A stretch of DNA of 64,000 bases, taken from positions 62,001 to 126,000 of the forward strand of contig NZ_JANIDY010000003.1 of NCBI RefSeq assembly GCF_026385525.1. Reading direction: 5' to 3'. Position 1 is the stretch's first letter. The number at the start of each line of letters is the position of its first letter. Under the pieces are notes generated by a model that saw only the letters and a list, made by a program, of their open reading frames with translations, was not told the DNA's origin and did not search any database. The stretch is from Bombella pluederhausensis. Lineage in GTDB: Bacteria; Pseudomonadota; Alphaproteobacteria; Acetobacterales; Acetobacteraceae. Of the stretch, positions 62,544 to 64,000 are shown piece after piece. Made by a program: the position numbers and the translations under genes.

Positions 62544-63998
62544 TTACCACGGCACCAGCGTGGTGGAAAGGCGCTTGGCATCTTCCGGGCTGACACCAAG
62601 GTCATTACGGTTCCACCATCCACCACCAAGGGCCTGAAAGAGGCCAACCGTATCGGAGAGACGGGCAACTTCATCCTGAGCAACAGAGATCTGGTCTTGT
62701 GCGACAGCCATGCGGGCTTGGGCAACGTCAATCTCGCTGTTGTCACCCAGCCTATGCTGTACTTCGGCAATGTGCAGGGCCTGTGTGGCGGCATCAAGGC
62801 CGGACTGGTCAGCCATGAGGGTGTTTCCATCCAGCTCTACGGCATGGAGACTGTCCGCTACATCGCTGACAGCGGAGAGGATGGCGGCTTTATAATATTC
62901 TTTTGCCTGCGTGTAGTTCGCCTTAGCTTCCCGTTGGGCGTGGAGTAGTGACCCGCCTTGGAAGATGGGCTGGGTAACAGTGGCAGCCAGCATCCAGTTG
63001 CCCATACCGGGCTTGAACATCTTGCCCATGCTATCGACAGCTTCACCCGGCAGGGCGCTCAACTGCACGTTGGGCAGGCGGTTGGCAATGGCAATACCGA
63101 GCTGCGCCCCGGCAGAACGAATCTGCGCCTGTGCAGAGGCTACGTCAGGCCGCTGAAGGATTAGCTGGGCAGGTACGGAGACCGGAAGCTGCTGTGGAAG
63201 CGTGAAGTCTTTCAGCTCAAAGACGGGCAGGTCCGCATTGGGGGGAAGGCCGGCCAGCGTTGCGAGCTGATCCCGTGCCTGTGCCAGTTGCGTCTGTAAT
63301 GGTGGCAGATCAGCCTGAAGCTGGGCAAGAGAATCTCGTAACAGAAGTTGGCTCTGGCGGGACTGGTCGCCCAGCCCAACCTGACGCTGATTGATGCGCA
63401 GCATGGCTGTCTGCTGGGCAATCAGAGCTTCCTTGGCACGGATCTGCGCCCGTAATCCTGCCTCAGTGATCGCTGTATTGACGATGTTGGAGATCATCGT
63501 CAGCGTTGTGGCTTCTAACTGGAAGCGCTGAATGTCCGCCTGTGCCTGAGCATTACGGATAGCCAGCCGTGCTCCCCCCCAGAAGTCCGGCACGTAGCCG
63601 ATATTCAGCTGTGCCGTGTGCAGGTTATAGAGCCATTCATTATTGTTGGGGACAGGCGAGAGAGCCTTGGAGGTCTTGTTACGGGTCGGGATGAATTGTG
63701 CGGAAATGGTGGGATAGAGTGATGCCCCTTCCACACGGCGCTGTTCCCACGCCGCTTTCAACCCTGCCTGCATGGCTGTTAGGGTACGGTTGTTGACCAG
63801 AGACTGTTCAACGAGCTGGTTCAGCCGTGGATTCTGGAAGGATTCCCACCATTTTCCAGCAATATCAGCCCCGGATACAAAGTGCTGCCGGTGTAGAATG
63901 CTATCCTTTGCGTTATCCCGCCCGCTGGTCACTGGCTTGATTGGCTTTTGGCTGTAGCCGGTTTTGTCTGGCAGCGGGGGGATGTCCTTCGGGGAGGG
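62544..63998 (-). CDS. RND efflux outer-membrane factor (NodT family), 5' end missing
   Basis: The frame is open to the window edge, so the signal peptide and lipid-attached cysteine are missing. The visible part has the OMF features: DIAGKWWESFQNPRLNQLVEQSLVNNRTLTAMQAGLKAAWEQRR, LNIGYVPDFWGGARLAIRNAQAQ, RPDVASAQAQIRSAGAQLGIAIANRLPNVQLS and PIFQGGSLLHAQREAKANYTQAKEYY. It forms the outer-membrane channel of a drug-type efflux pump, whose RND and adaptor genes should lie just beyond the window. A GTG at 63932 is internal and not the start. Confidence 0.92.
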   Translation of the reverse strand, partial: PSPKDIPPLPDKTGYSQKPIKPVTSGRDNAKDSILHRQHFVSGADIAGKWWESFQNPRLNQLVEQSLVNNRTLTAMQAGLKAAWEQRRVEGASLYPTISAQFIPTRNKTSKALSPVPNNNEWLYNLHTAQLNIGYVPDFWGGARLAIRNAQAQADIQRFQLEATTLTMISNIVNTAITEAGLRAQIRAKEALIAQQTAMLRINQRQVGLGDQSRQSQLLLRDSLAQLQADLPPLQTQLAQARDQLATLAGLPPNADLPVFELKDFTLPQQLPVSVPAQLILQRPDVASAQAQIRSAGAQLGIAIANRLPNVQLSALPGEAVDSMGKMFKPGMGNWMLAATVTQPIFQGGSLLHAQREAKANYTQAKEYYKAAILSAVSDVADSLHAVELDGNTLMADQSGLDAATQALHIAEVQHRLGDNSEIDVAQARMAVAQDQISVAQDEVARLSDTVGLFQALGGGWWNRNDLGVSPEDAKRLSTTLVPW

Positions 63999-64000
63999 GC

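Overview
This 64 kb stretch is chromosomal DNA of an alphaproteobacterium, most likely an acetic acid bacterium (Acetobacteraceae). The support is a GMC-type membrane dehydrogenase fragment, a CydAB/CIO-type quinol oxidase, a secreted GH32 fructanase, a Hint-domain protein of a type common in acetic acid bacteria, and the alphaproteobacterial order rho / mnmE-mnmG-rsmG-parA-parB / hemE-hemJ with a maf gene divergent from hemE. That order normally lies beside the chromosome origin. The genus cannot be fixed from sequence reading alone.

Layout. 0-12 kb: end of a GMC dehydrogenase, rho, a cydAB-DUF2474 operon (minus), an alkyltransferase, then mnmE-mnmG-rsmG-parA-parB with a parS-like site inside the rsmG start, and tRNA-Lys. 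12-18 kb: small membrane proteins, a protein made of two fused thymidylate-kinase-like domains, and a minus-strand group with a CHAD-like protein, a Wzx-type flippase and a histidine phosphatase. 18-25 kb: a zinc ABC transporter (znuABC) behind a Zur-like box, an orphan Rieske oxygenase, an AaeAB-like FUSC/DUF1656/HlyD efflux operon and tRNA-Ala. 25-32 kb: maf, hemE, a HAD phosphatase, hemJ, DedA, an S9 peptidase and a MATE pump.

32-38.5 kb holds the most interesting unit: TolC, a membrane-fusion protein, a peptidase-containing ABC transporter with a C39 domain, and a 129-residue glycine-rich protein that starts with a double-glycine leader very like the microcin V leader. Together they look like a complete type I secretion system with its own bacteriocin-like substrate. 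38.7-42.2 kb is a copper-resistance block (CopZ-like chaperone, Met/His-rich secreted protein, CopA, CopB).

42-52 kb: a Hint-domain protein, an SDR, htpG behind a near-perfect heat-shock promoter, a ferritin-like protein, an SBF/BASS transporter, a GH32 enzyme with an unusual insertion, an aldo/keto reductase and tRNA-Phe. 52-57.5 kb: the infA-maf-RNase E/G-yacG operon, an AlkA-type glycosylase, TonB and a lipoprotein. 57.5-60.5 kb is a distinctly AT-rich insert with two surface-polysaccharide enzymes (acyltransferase, GT61). The window closes with prs, a phosphoglycerate-mutase-like phosphatase and a truncated NodT-family outer-membrane efflux gene.
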